Shown: positions 19,501-25,725 of the stretch, piece by piece | Layout of the letters: every line of letters begins with the position of its first letter | How positions within the stretch are numbered: position 1 is the stretch's first letter | Program-made: the position numbers and the translations under genes | Virus record (IMG/VR): IMGVR_UViG_3300021964_000222 | Location: 1 to 35,445 of that record | Direction: 5' to 3' (one strand) | From: a virus | DNA length: 35,445 bases | Notes under the pieces: generated by a model | Database searches by the model: none | What the model saw: only the letters and a program-made list of their open reading frames with translations | Told to the model about the DNA's origin: nothing

Positions 19501-19681
19501 ACAACCCGGCGAACGTTCTACTGTAGACTTTAGTGAATTGAAAGAACTAACAAATACACCATTAGGCGGCCGAGGAACATATCCAAATGGCCCTGATGTC
19601 CTTGCTATTAACGTGTATAAAGTGTCAGGTGCTTCTAGTGAAAGTAACTTGATCCTTAAATGGGGTGAAGCACAGGCTTAA
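13532..19681 (+). CDS. Very large virion structural protein with tandem repeats (2049 aa)
   Basis: N terminus (13613-13800) carries the LLERNKTFIQKE...KCERDVGYVIDAY module shared with the giant fibre at 1. The middle (about residues 685-1120) has five divergent ~90-residue repeats, each with (G)SDATF(D/N)(I/L) then GxGYxxGDxxxIPGxxLGG followed by PxNDLxIxV. The last ~900 residues contain GGPQHGAQAIRQSKKYIRYQ, an RLDGTGPSGYNIDIAKMQMI segment and GTVYIDNEIIDFTGK, a conserved domain of marine T4-like phages. There is no membrane segment or enzyme motif. It is likely a baseplate or long fibre protein; the T4 equivalent is uncertain. Its TAA shares bases with the convergent gmhB stop, and a terminator hairpin follows inside gmhB. 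Confidence 0.8.
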   Translation: MAKTQIKNYVFKPGIGRLDNLFPDAYSLLERNKTFIQKEANAFIQNKINTGQPGYVGYTYNAAKCERDVGYVIDAYLEDLRYGGNETLRNTIKYYWDQDVAQVDGDRTPETDVHEFIGILIKDYIFTNTLYSALNTEQTQTVDISKTVQSLAYTPTGASYKPTTGVMELTLGSHSINVGDEIHIAPSSLTFTCARDGNATNHPYPRSSGVPNDYGKDKYYYSPVKVIDTTATTITVNVGVSSDTSVHTFVSATANAITAGAPAKINTLAFNTVDVIENGLSALPVLSPIGVGTVKIQGRYNSDELLLISNSTRSEVLYNFTNVQTGAKVIVTDDNSSDSDFPFYIQTTDAVTLIELNYDTSSHSSTDELQVFVERIENGKSVVTTRPYDFGTDAIERNRIAQPLSMLDADFEYGLQPTKWAAIGTLRGYPSVYEVPGTDTPVLSVVTDASAGTQGVGQSLITVTTVSPHGFTAGTPITIKALEDSVNGAARAEGSFVIVTIVDSTSFTYYAKSKVGTISGTVLSTTYTQLRKAGFYTGADIGGSVFSVASQGSSGTMTTELGVLAGSTIIPYDDDPPEIGSPLETAGGEIPLGSQVTGIIDQSQGGGLYLTPTVVGDVPAGTNQVTVSDVTGIVENLAVDRGDGFAIYVSSIAGSTLTFSDNFTEPVIGNTTNYTNLVGTNDTSDGENARFDISFAVDSSFTYVLDAIANDGGEGYEVGDRIIIPGTSLGGTTPENDALIIVTEILDSANSIADAEISGTHFNNDIYLPDQTAVFQGGNGSDATFDISYENGAFTSVVVNTSEIGFGYVPGDVIDVAGFLLSQNAAPSQFLRIGVDTVDANGGITSISFAGQAPAANRTVFNATYTTTSVSGTNAAFDVTVNGSNYEVNFTNTGVNYLATENFTVLGTLLGGTSPANDCTIVIDNVGVNGEITATTVSGVTFNGDTKIGQPGENVTPSGATFNVSQNGAQYVATISDPGDNYNVGMELLIPGTAFGAATPENDLTITVTSVIDLLGGSIDGISSSGTGYEPIGIYIDVLGANDPNVGSDATFNLTRDSGVYGNIISTNAGSGYKRGNRVLIPGFLLGGISPLNDLIIRVSSVDGLGAITGFTPDFIEASRGNNFDLISTVQMSEATTANMNRLTTIDFGSLATLQIEFPNAHGLVPGGSFIVGVGSDDGSNNHNLVAGSFFVSDIPTVNTLRYQARAEGFIDTTTSIAGSVYPRPDSFFIHRPYDGGVQLGTGGPQHGAQAIRQSKKYIRYQSGKGIMYTTGALFAPSYDLRSLTADGVEVGSLITVVTDDNDHGVQEGGIIRLLGVETPGYNSGAETAVPPKFDYEVVQVIDERTFKVRAQRRLGATEAVLGFGSQMSVVSWHGATVRSGIFDDQNGIFWEFDGTQISVVQRTGTRQLAGTIAMDIDTNLITGTNTRFEDQLKAGDRIIIKGMTHVVTHVNDQTECTVTPDFRGVVNITGAKINLVVDKKVKQSEFNLDRLDGTGPSGYNIDIAKMQMIGIQYSWYGAGFIDFMLRGSDGNFVFAHRMRNSNVNTEAFMRSGNLPVRYEVANEGPSGKLAEAIDATQNYIVLEDSSFFPEYGTVYIDNEIIDFTGKNDTLNRLTGCIRGATFENFQAGANRQYTAGVAASHSARTGVVLISQTITPLISHWGSAFLTDGGFDEDRGYIFSYTEPGLEVTTTKQTAFLIRLSPSVSNALVGDLGERELLNRAQLLLQELEVTSESQSGGIPIEGGIVVEGILNPKNYPTNPADVLWQTLSTEAQGGQPSFAQIAAGGSIKWSDGAAATTATVNTQPVLSVTMQTNEFGGRNDEIDFDQSVYNTNGPVLIGSVVSSVNLNGDTVYDVADNRTVENVQFRSRDGDYRIKISDDPDAGYQQNNFTFAFGGNLVNRNFAYVSKSSFDASGASTGTVVTGGTVTFPANTSISNVTLLNHGGTEFYRLTFNNSFTGTLSATSGNIQFTFEEPPYAQPGETIFSFIAQPGERSTVDFSELKELTNTPLGGRGTYPNGPDVLAINVYKVSGASSESNLILKWGEAQA
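15584..16890 (+). repeat. Five tandem ~90-residue protein repeats inside the 2049-aa virion gene
   Basis: Repeat starts lie at about residues 685, 777, 872, 959 and 1047. Conserved elements are a GSDATFDIS-like strand, a GYEVGDRIIIPG turn, LGG and P(E/A/L)ND(L/C)xIxV. DNA identity between copies is low by eye, so they are old duplications. Single copies also lie in the proteins at 1 and 7525. Confidence 0.7.
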
Positions 19682-20292
19682 AGTCTTTCTAAATAGTCAA
19701 CAAAAGCGGCCAAGTTATCAAACACTTTGGTCGCTTTTTTTATCTTTTGATATGTAAATCTTTTGTTAATTAGTTCTTCAGTTTCTTTACCGTAGCCTGT
19801 TCTAACTAGTATAGGTCTTGCACCTATTTTCATTGCAGCTTTTAGATCTTTAATACTGTCGCCTACATAAAATCCTTTTGAAAATTTTACGTGAGGTACT
19901 TCTTTTTCACAACGTTTGAACATTCCTATATTAGGCTTTGCATATATATCTGTTTTATGACTGCTTTCACTATAGTATAGTCCGTCTATACTACGACAAC
20001 CTGCCTTGCCAAGTTCTTCAAACATATAATTGTGTAATATATCTACATCTTCTTGTGTATACAGACCCTTTGCAATTCCGCCTTGGTTAGTTATAATAGC
20101 AATTTTATGTCCTAATCTTCTAAGTTTAACAATTGCTTCGAGGCTGCCTGTTTCAAATTCAAAGTCTTCTATTTTGTACGTGTACTCTCCACGTTCTACA
20201 TTTATAACGCCGTCTCGATCTAAACCAACTACACACTTTGGTGCTATATATCCTGATTGTTGAGATTCGTCGCCCCAGTAAATATTAACCAT
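19678..20292 (-). CDS. gmhB: D-glycero-D-manno-heptose 1,7-bisphosphate 7-phosphatase-like (204 aa)
   Basis: HAD-superfamily phosphatase of the GmhB/histidinol-phosphatase type: D25-R-D27-G-V-I-N nucleophile loop, T68-N-Q-G-G motif II, K119-P-N motif III and G144-D145-S146...D149 motif IV. It would remove the 7-phosphate from heptose 1,7-bisphosphate, between the two HldE steps. The zinc-binding Cys/His loop of bacterial GmhB is absent: the segment reads YYSESSHKTD with no Cys pair, so the metal site is lost. About 18 residues precede the HAD core. It is the last gene of the hldE-hldD-cupin-gmhB operon, overlapping the cupin gene by 8 bases with a GAGGAA ribosome binding site. Pathway context supports the assignment; a related HAD sugar phosphatase is the alternative. 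Confidence 0.8.
   Translation of the reverse strand: MVNIYWGDESQQSGYIAPKCVVGLDRDGVINVERGEYTYKIEDFEFETGSLEAIVKLRRLGHKIAIITNQGGIAKGLYTQEDVDILHNYMFEELGKAGCRSIDGLYYSESSHKTDIYAKPNIGMFKRCEKEVPHVKFSKGFYVGDSIKDLKAAMKIGARPILVRTGYGKETEELINKRFTYQKIKKATKVFDNLAAFVDYLERL
19702..19741 (+). terminator. Intrinsic terminator lying inside the 3' end of gmhB
   Basis: A 12-bp stem (19702-19713 with 19727-19738, one G-T wobble), a 13-base loop, and a T run at 19735-19741: a classic rho-independent terminator for the plus-strand 2049-residue gene. It is entirely within gmhB coding sequence on the other strand. Read from the minus strand it is followed by TTTTG, so it may also act on the heptose operon transcript. 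Confidence 0.75.
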
Positions 20293-20686
20293 TCGATTCC
20301 TCTTGTTCTAGTGCTTGTTGTGCTTTCTGGCTATCGCCCGGAGCAACACGATAATTATCTTCAACACTATCGGCTGTACTTACTTCTGTAATACTACTAC
20401 TGTCTACTAGCGCAATTAATTGATGAGGTTGTAGTGGAGGATTATGCCAAGTATCACCTTCGGATAAATCTTTTTCGTGTAGTCTAGCATTAGTAGTATC
20501 AATCCAACGAACTCTAAATTTACCAGAATTGACAAACCAACTTTCGTCTTTTTCTCTATGAAAATGCATACTAAACATATTGCCTGCTTTTTCAAATACC
20601 ATAATTTTACCACAGTATTTGTCATTGGTAGCCCAAATTAATTCGTAACCCCAGCCTTTTTTAACAAATCCTTCAAGACGCTGCAT
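20285..20686 (-). CDS. Cupin-fold protein, sugar-isomerase/epimerase-like (133 aa)
   Basis: Single-domain cupin: GKIMVFEKAGNMFSMHFHRE holds H41-x-H43, E48 follows, and PPLQPHQLIA supplies H88, a normal four-ligand metal site. The opening KKGWGYELIWATNDKYCGKI and the EVSTAD...DNYRV end resemble mannose-6-phosphate isomerase type II cupins and related sugar-phosphate cupins. The C-terminal ~25 residues are Gln/Glu-rich and look unstructured. It lies between hldD and gmhB, overlapping both (14 and 8 bases). No gmhA is visible in the window, so this protein could supply an isomerase step or act on another phosphosugar; that is inference. A non-catalytic sugar-binding cupin is equally possible. 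Confidence 0.7.
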   Translation of the reverse strand: MQRLEGFVKKGWGYELIWATNDKYCGKIMVFEKAGNMFSMHFHREKDESWFVNSGKFRVRWIDTTNARLHEKDLSEGDTWHNPPLQPHQLIALVDSSSITEVSTADSVEDNYRVAPGDSQKAQQALEQEESNG

Positions 20687-21494
20687 TTATATATTCCTCT
20701 ATGTTAGTCCATTGCATATCTACTACACTATTTAAATTAGTTAAATCTGCACAGGTATACTTTTGATATTGTGATTTGATATTCTCTGGCATTGGTATTA
20801 GGTTAATTTTAGCATCGTACTTATTAGCAATAGCGTTAGCAACAGTAGAAAAACTTACACTGCGTCCGGTGCCTACATTAAATATACCCGATTGGTCGAC
20901 ACCAAACATTTTTTCGTGCAACTTACAAATATCATCTACACAAACAAAATCTCGTCTATATTTTTCACTATCTTCAAATAAATTAATATAGCCATTTTCT
21001 TTTGCTTGATGTGTAAATTTAGTATAAGGGCTTGCCTGATCGCCTTTATGTTCTTCGCCTGCGCCGTACACATTAAAGTATCTAAAGCCTTGAATTTTAA
21101 TTTGAAATTCGTCTATGTATTGATTAATAAATCTATCAAACAAATACTTGCTCCAAGCATACGGGCTTTGCGGAAGCAATGGCCCATTTTCTGTAAAATG
21201 TTCAGTAGGTCCGTAAACACTTGCACTAGATGCATATTGAAAGTTAGTGCCAAAGTTTTCGCATATTTGTATAAGTCTTACACTAAACTCAAAGTTCTGT
21301 TCTAGTATCTGATTTACGTCTGTGTATGTTGTGCTACTAATAGCACCTAAATGTATACACCAATCATAGTCTTCAGTACTAGGAAGTATACCTGGTTGCC
21401 ATTCCCATCCTTCAACTTCGTGACCTTGTTGCTGTAAATAGCTTGCAATATTCTTGCCAATAAATCCTTGGTGTCCTGTAACTAAAATTCTCAT
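20673..21494 (-). CDS. hldD: ADP-L-glycero-D-manno-heptose 6-epimerase (273 aa)
   Basis: Extended short-chain dehydrogenase: G7-H-Q-G10-F-I-G13 NAD(P)-binding loop, YASSASVYG with the catalytic Ser/Thr region, and Y112-A-W-S-K116. HldD-specific segments are present: GFRYFNVYGAGEEHKGDQAS, then LFEDSEKYRRDFVCVDDI and SGIFNVGTGRSVSFSTVA. It converts ADP-D-glycero- to ADP-L-glycero-D-manno-heptose, the last step of the pathway. Length is slightly below the bacterial norm (~310). The ATG overlaps the hldE stop by four bases, and a GAGG ribosome binding site lies in the end of hldE, so the two are translationally coupled. Confidence 0.9.
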   Translation of the reverse strand: MRILVTGHQGFIGKNIASYLQQQGHEVEGWEWQPGILPSTEDYDWCIHLGAISSTTYTDVNQILEQNFEFSVRLIQICENFGTNFQYASSASVYGPTEHFTENGPLLPQSPYAWSKYLFDRFINQYIDEFQIKIQGFRYFNVYGAGEEHKGDQASPYTKFTHQAKENGYINLFEDSEKYRRDFVCVDDICKLHEKMFGVDQSGIFNVGTGRSVSFSTVANAIANKYDAKINLIPMPENIKSQYQKYTCADLTNLNSVVDMQWTNIEEYINAAS

Positions 21495-22630
21495 TTGCTT
21501 GCCTCTATTATGCTAGTTGTGGAATAACCATCTACAGTTGATACTATGTGTACATCTGCTAAATCATTACCTACAACTTCTTCTATTTTATAATCGCCAC
21601 CTTTTACAATTAGATGCGGTTTTAATTTTTTAATTAATTCGTATGGAGTATCTTCATCAAATACAACTACTTGATCTACCCACGGTAATATTTCTAATTG
21701 ACTAATGCGCTTTATCTGATTGTTGATTGGGCGTGTTTCGCCTTTGAGACGTTTGACACTTGCATCACTGTTAATACCTACAATTAGTTTCTCACCGAGT
21801 GTTTTTGCTTCTGCTAAGAGCTCAAAATGACCCTTGTGCAGTATATCAAACACTCCGTTAGTAAACACTATACGATCTTCTAAGTCGCTTACAGCAAGCG
21901 TATATGTGCCTAGATGTGTAACTGCTTTGGTAGATCCTTTAACAGCAAGTTCGATACAATGTTTATAATCATAACCTTTAGTAAGTCCATAAACAAAACT
22001 TGCTAGAAAGCAATCGCCTGCACCAGTAACATCGTTTACTTCTACAACATCAACTGGTATGTCATACACTACGTTGTCTATGCTTGCAACAACATTTTTA
22101 CCAGCCCGTGTAGTAATAATATTACCTTGCCAAAGATCAAAGTCTAATTCTGTAAATTCTTTTTCGTTAGGTTTTACAAGCCAGGCACCTTTGTAATGTT
22201 CTGCTGATTTCTTTGGATCTACAATAACACAACAGCCTGCTTTGTTTGCTAATTGTATAATTTGTTCACTAAACTCCAATACACCTTTATTATAATCACT
22301 TAGTATTACATAGTCGTATTTGTTAAATGGAAATTCTTGTAGTTCTTCTAAAACGTCATAACCGTCTGCAATGTAATCTTTGTCAATGCGTGTGACATAA
22401 TGTCCGTCACACATAACTCGTGTTTTTATACTTGTAGGCTGATCAGGTTCATATAGACTAACATCTACACCTAAACTTTTTAAATTTTCGTAAACAAGTC
22501 CTGCACCGCCTACAGTTTCTACAATACGTTCTTGTGTAACAACTGGTACGGGTGCCTCAGGACTCAAACGTGTGCTTGCGCCGTAAATATATCTGTCGAT
22601 GATTATATCGCCAATAACTAAGACTTTCAT
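21491..22630 (-). CDS. hldE: Bifunctional heptose-7-phosphate kinase / heptose-1-phosphate adenylyltransferase, compact form (379 aa)
   Basis: Two fused domains. Residues 1-~245: PfkB-type kinase with G7-D8...D12, R21-L-S-P-E-A-P-V-P-V, GGAG (41-44) and D200-V-T-G-A-G-D206 with the catalytic Asp. Residues ~250-379: nucleotidyltransferase with VFTNGVFDILHKGH (H265-x-x-H268), INSDASVKRLKGETRP and DGYSTTSI near the end. It phosphorylates heptose 7-phosphate at C1 and later transfers AMP to heptose 1-phosphate. Bacterial HldE is about 475 residues; here the kinase half is about 75-100 residues shorter, but the key residues remain. A perfect sigma-70 promoter sits so close that the predicted first base is the A of ATG 22630, with no Shine-Dalgarno upstream. 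Confidence 0.92.
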   Translation of the reverse strand: MKVLVIGDIIIDRYIYGASTRLSPEAPVPVVTQERIVETVGGAGLVYENLKSLGVDVSLYEPDQPTSIKTRVMCDGHYVTRIDKDYIADGYDVLEELQEFPFNKYDYVILSDYNKGVLEFSEQIIQLANKAGCCVIVDPKKSAEHYKGAWLVKPNEKEFTELDFDLWQGNIITTRAGKNVVASIDNVVYDIPVDVVEVNDVTGAGDCFLASFVYGLTKGYDYKHCIELAVKGSTKAVTHLGTYTLAVSDLEDRIVFTNGVFDILHKGHFELLAEAKTLGEKLIVGINSDASVKRLKGETRPINNQIKRISQLEILPWVDQVVVFDEDTPYELIKKLKPHLIVKGGDYKIEEVVGNDLADVHIVSTVDGYSTTSIIEASK

Positions 22631-22636
22631 AATTCT

Positions 22637-22665
22637 ATTATACTTTATTTTAGGTTAAGTGTCAA
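22637..22665 (-). promoter_or_regulatory. Perfect-consensus sigma-70 promoter of the heptose operon
   Basis: On the minus strand: TTGACA at 22665-22660, a 17-base spacer, TATAAT at 22642-22637. Both hexamers and the spacing are the exact bacterial consensus. The -35 box lies just before and against the NUDIX stop. The predicted start, seven bases after the -10 box, is 22630, the A of the hldE start codon. The host polymerase should read this operon without phage factors, so early expression is likely. Confidence 0.85.
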
Positions 22666-23095
22666 GTAAATTAATAGTTTGAAACACAGTTTCTAACTTA
22701 GTTAAATTAATTTTGCTTTGAAGAGTATTACGTAATCCGTGATGCAAGGGTTTTGGCCACTTAGTAAAACTGCACCAAGCATAGCCATCGTGTTCGTTGT
22801 TAAGTTTAGGAATAAATTCTTGCTCTATTACACACAGATAGGTATGGAAATAAAATTTACTATCAGGAGAAATAAAACTTTCTAAAGGTAATGTTTTTTT
22901 AATTTCTGGAAGTTGTCCAATTTCTTCTTGGATTTCTCTTTTAAGTCCTTCCCACGGAGTTTCAGCACCTTCATTAGTGCCACCAACTAGTCCCCACATA
23001 TTAGATCTTTTACCGTTTGCTCTGTGCAAAAATAAAAATCTATTAGTGTCTAAAGTATAAAAGAGAGCTCCACTACATACTATTTTGTCATTCAT
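22655..23095 (-). CDS. NUDIX hydrolase (146 aa)
   Basis: Complete Nudix box: G39-x5-E45-x7-R53-E54-I55-Q56-E57-E58-I59-G60, preceded by NMWGLVGG as usual. The fold of about 146 residues is typical of small Nudix enzymes, which split nucleoside diphosphates linked to another group (ADP-sugars, NAD, dNTPs, RNA caps). It lies eight bases after gp15 on the same strand, so it is probably read with the gp14-gp15 late transcript, while the heptose promoter overlaps its 3' end. An ADP-sugar hydrolase role would fit the neighbouring operon; a nucleotide-pool or RNA-end role is the alternative. Substrate cannot be told. Confidence 0.85.
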   Translation of the reverse strand: MNDKIVCSGALFYTLDTNRFLFLHRANGKRSNMWGLVGGTNEGAETPWEGLKREIQEEIGQLPEIKKTLPLESFISPDSKFYFHTYLCVIEQEFIPKLNNEHDGYAWCSFTKWPKPLHHGLRNTLQSKINLTKLETVFQTINLLDT

Positions 23096-23103
23096 AAAAA
23101 TAG

Positions 23104-24516
23104 TTATCCAGCTAGATCAATTCTCCAGGTACCAACTGGATAATCACCGTCAACGGATTTGAACCATTCTCCGTCTTTAAATCTGTATTGAATATTAGTA
23201 TTAAGATTAGTAGTATATGTTAAGGAATTTTCTTTACTTGCGTCAAACACAATATTCCATTTAGTGCCGTCCCACTCTACAACATCGTTTGCCTTTGCAA
23301 TTAATCCTGAACCGTCTGTATTTTGCCAAGCAAGAGGAACTTTTGTAGCATTTTCGTCGCCAATATTTTCTAGCAATAAAAGTCTTAACCCTGCTACCTT
23401 AATACTGTCAGGATTAAATCTAGTAGGATCGATTATGTAATCAATACTTGTACGTCCTGAAATAATCGAGTCAGTTGGAAAACTATCAGCGTCCCAATTA
23501 ATTAATATTTTTCCTTCATCAAACGGACTAATTGTAAAAGTACCTGTAACAGTATTATCGTTATCTAAATTAGTTAAGTATATTCTACTTACATCAGCAG
23601 CATATTGGCCAGGTAATGCTTCGAATATCTCTCTCCAATTTTTATTACCAACTGCACCGTTTGTGTATAACTGTGCAGTATCTAAATCTAGATATACTCC
23701 ATATTTGTTGTAATTTACATTGGCCATTTGTTCACTTAAACCAGTTTTTGCTATAGAACCAAATTCGTTAGTTTTAATACCTGACTTAGCAAAATCGTCA
23801 TATTGGTTTAATTCTGGAACTGTTACTCCGTCTTCAATAGTGCCTCGATCTTCGTCAAACATACTTGTAATAATATTAGTAATTACACCCATTCTTCTAA
23901 CTTTTGTAGGCGGCGAGATATAAATGGGAATACTAAATGTTAGTGTTGCAATATCAATTTCAGAATCAACACCTACTGGTATACTTCTATTTGACCATTG
24001 TACATTTTCTAAATTAACTACGCTAATACTTGTCCAGTCAATAAAATTGTCTGTGGTTTGCATTTCTAAACTTGGATTGAATAATACTAATATTTGTTCT
24101 AATATTTGTAATTTTTGATCTGTATTACTAGCCCATATATCTGCATTAATACGCATTAAGTATGGTGTTGGAATAAGGCGTTCAACTGTATAATTTTTAC
24201 CTTGATAATTTAAATACTCTTCATTTTCGTCGTCGTATGCACGTTCTCTAATGTTAGTCTTGCGTGTATAAGTTGCATCTGTTAAACGATCTTTATCTAG
24301 TTCTAAACCAGTTACATAAACTGAAATTCTTGGTGCACTTGGAATTTTGTTTTCACTATTTTCTCGTATAATATTAGCAACCTGTCTTGTTAAATCGCCA
24401 TACATAACAGGAACGTCTTTTATTGCACCTGATCCGTCTTTCACAGGAAAGTTACTCAAAATACGCATCATCTGAGTTAAGTATCTTCTAACCTGACCGT
24501 CATAAAAATGTTGCAT
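23104..24516 (-). CDS. gp15: Proximal tail sheath stabilisation protein gp15 (470 aa)
   Basis: Recognised as the T4 gp15 family in its marine-phage form: MQHFYDGQVRRYLTQMMRIL, VPVMYGDLTRQVANIIRENS, IPSAPRISVYVTGLELDKDR, YTVERLIPTPY and WSNRSIPVGVDSEIDIATL. gp15 caps the proximal end of the sheath and tube and binds the neck. T4 gp15 is 272 residues; this one is much longer because of a C-terminal extension (about residues 270-470) with beta-rich NWREIFEALPG and WDGTKWNIVFD segments. Its ATG shares one base with the gp14 stop (TAATG), so the two are coupled. Together with gp14 it is inverted relative to gp13, gp18 and gp19, unlike T4. Confidence 0.88.
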   Translation of the reverse strand: MQHFYDGQVRRYLTQMMRILSNFPVKDGSGAIKDVPVMYGDLTRQVANIIRENSENKIPSAPRISVYVTGLELDKDRLTDATYTRKTNIRERAYDDENEEYLNYQGKNYTVERLIPTPYLMRINADIWASNTDQKLQILEQILVLFNPSLEMQTTDNFIDWTSISVVNLENVQWSNRSIPVGVDSEIDIATLTFSIPIYISPPTKVRRMGVITNIITSMFDEDRGTIEDGVTVPELNQYDDFAKSGIKTNEFGSIAKTGLSEQMANVNYNKYGVYLDLDTAQLYTNGAVGNKNWREIFEALPGQYAADVSRIYLTNLDNDNTVTGTFTISPFDEGKILINWDADSFPTDSIISGRTSIDYIIDPTRFNPDSIKVAGLRLLLLENIGDENATKVPLAWQNTDGSGLIAKANDVVEWDGTKWNIVFDASKENSLTYTTNLNTNIQYRFKDGEWFKSVDGDYPVGTWRIDLAG

Positions 24517-25688
24517 TATGTGTTATCCGCCGTTGGTTTTCTAGGACGTAGTGCTTTAGATAAACTCTGTCTTTCTTCAACAACTTCGCCGCCGATATTA
24601 CTTGTGTTTGTATTATTAATAAATGAAGATTTGTAAGTTTGGCGTTCAAGTGTATTACTTAATGTCATTCTAATATCATCATTCACTTTCACCCATCTAC
24701 TCCCGTCATATCTAAACATTCTATTTGGAAGGAAATCGGTTCGTAAAAAATAATCTCCTTCTTCGTTTTGTCTCGGAAATTGTATCCCGAATCCAAACGG
24801 TGCACCGTTTGGTGCAGTATCACCTGTTCCGACTAGGTAACCTGTATATCCTTCTCTTTCAGGACGACTAGCAACTTCGTCTGCACTATAAGTAATATTG
24901 CTTGCATCTAAATCTTCTTCGTCAGCAGTAGAAAGTGCAATACTTCCGTCGTCATTTGTAGCAACAGTATAATAGTGACTAATATCATATCCACTTTTAG
25001 GAGCGTCTGCTTCAGCTTGTGCAACTACTGCATTATTAATTTGCATTTCTTTCTCGTATGTAGAAAGAATATCACGCAATGAGTTGTTACTACCTTCTTC
25101 AGCAGGTAAGTCTAATATTTCTTTAAATTCTTGACTATCTATTATTTGTTTTAATTTGATTCTATATAAATGCGGATACCAAGTTTGTGAAAATCCTTCC
25201 GCTGCACGATTAACATCTTCTACAACATAAAAGCGTTTTAATGCTATTGCATAGTCGTTTGCAGCATACTCGTCTTTTAAATGAGGTAATTCGATCACAT
25301 CTCCTGGCATAATTTTTCTACCAAGAGTTTTTACTGAACTGTTTATATGAATAGTCATAAACAATGTGTCATTAGTTAAAAATAATCCAAATTGGCTTAG
25401 GTCAAAGTCTATGTCTTGAACATTGTAAATACCACGCATTGAATAAACGTCAGGATCGTATTTTCTATCTCTATTTTCTAAAAATAGTAAATCCTGTATG
25501 TTAGTTTCTTTAACAGCATCGTATGTTGGTTGGTCAGCAGTTCCTTCGCCTTCAGCAGGATTTTCGGGCCCTAAATACTTGTGTATGTTAATATCAGTGC
25601 CGCCAATGGTAAACATCTCATAAACTTGTTTGTCTATGAAATGATAATCATTGCCGCGTTCTGGTTTATATAATGATAGTCTTGGCAT
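24516..25688 (-). CDS. gp14: Neck protein gp14 (390 aa)
   Basis: Marine T4-like gp14 signatures: MPRLSLYKPERGNDYHFIDK, then LGPENP, a DLLFLENRDRKYDPDVYSMR stretch, FDLSQFGLFLTNDTLF, LGRKIMPGDVIELPHLKDEY and KRFYVVEDVNRAAEGFSQTW. gp14 joins gp13 in the head-tail neck. I place the start at the Met followed by PRLSLYKP (25688). Upstream in-frame ATGs at 25694 and 25715 overlap the late promoter GATAAATA (25701-25694). With that promoter the predicted first transcribed base is 25688, so the message would be leaderless; no Shine-Dalgarno is visible. T4 gp14 is shorter (256 residues). The C-terminal ~130 residues are more variable. Confidence 0.88.
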   Translation of the reverse strand: MPRLSLYKPERGNDYHFIDKQVYEMFTIGGTDINIHKYLGPENPAEGEGTADQPTYDAVKETNIQDLLFLENRDRKYDPDVYSMRGIYNVQDIDFDLSQFGLFLTNDTLFMTIHINSSVKTLGRKIMPGDVIELPHLKDEYAANDYAIALKRFYVVEDVNRAAEGFSQTWYPHLYRIKLKQIIDSQEFKEILDLPAEEGSNNSLRDILSTYEKEMQINNAVVAQAEADAPKSGYDISHYYTVATNDDGSIALSTADEEDLDASNITYSADEVASRPEREGYTGYLVGTGDTAPNGAPFGFGIQFPRQNEEGDYFLRTDFLPNRMFRYDGSRWVKVNDDIRMTLSNTLERQTYKSSFINNTNTSNIGGEVVEERQSLSKALRPRKPTADNT

Positions 25689-25693
25689 ATACA

Positions 25694-25701
25694 TATTTAT
25701 C
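25694..25701 (-). promoter_or_regulatory. T4-type late promoter GATAAATA for gp14-gp15-NUDIX
   Basis: Read on the minus strand, GATAAATA is followed by five bases (TGTAT) and then ATG. The T4 late start point, six bases after the element, falls on the A of that ATG. Only 16 bases separate it from the divergent element at 25718. Confidence 0.75.
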
Positions 25702-25717
25702 GATATGTGTTGCATAC

Positions 25718-25725
25718 GATAAATA
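25718..25725 (+). promoter_or_regulatory. T4-type late promoter GATAAATA for gp13
   Basis: GATAAATA then CTATA; predicted start 25731, which gives a 12-base leader that begins with the ribosome binding site CGGAG before ATG 25743. It is divergent from the gp14 promoter, and the two are almost back to back. Confidence 0.75.

Noticed and set aside
25692-25715. ATGs at 25715 and 25694 as starts of gp14
   Set aside because: Both lie in or upstream of the late promoter element, so the transcript from that promoter would not include them. The family sequence begins at MPRLSL.
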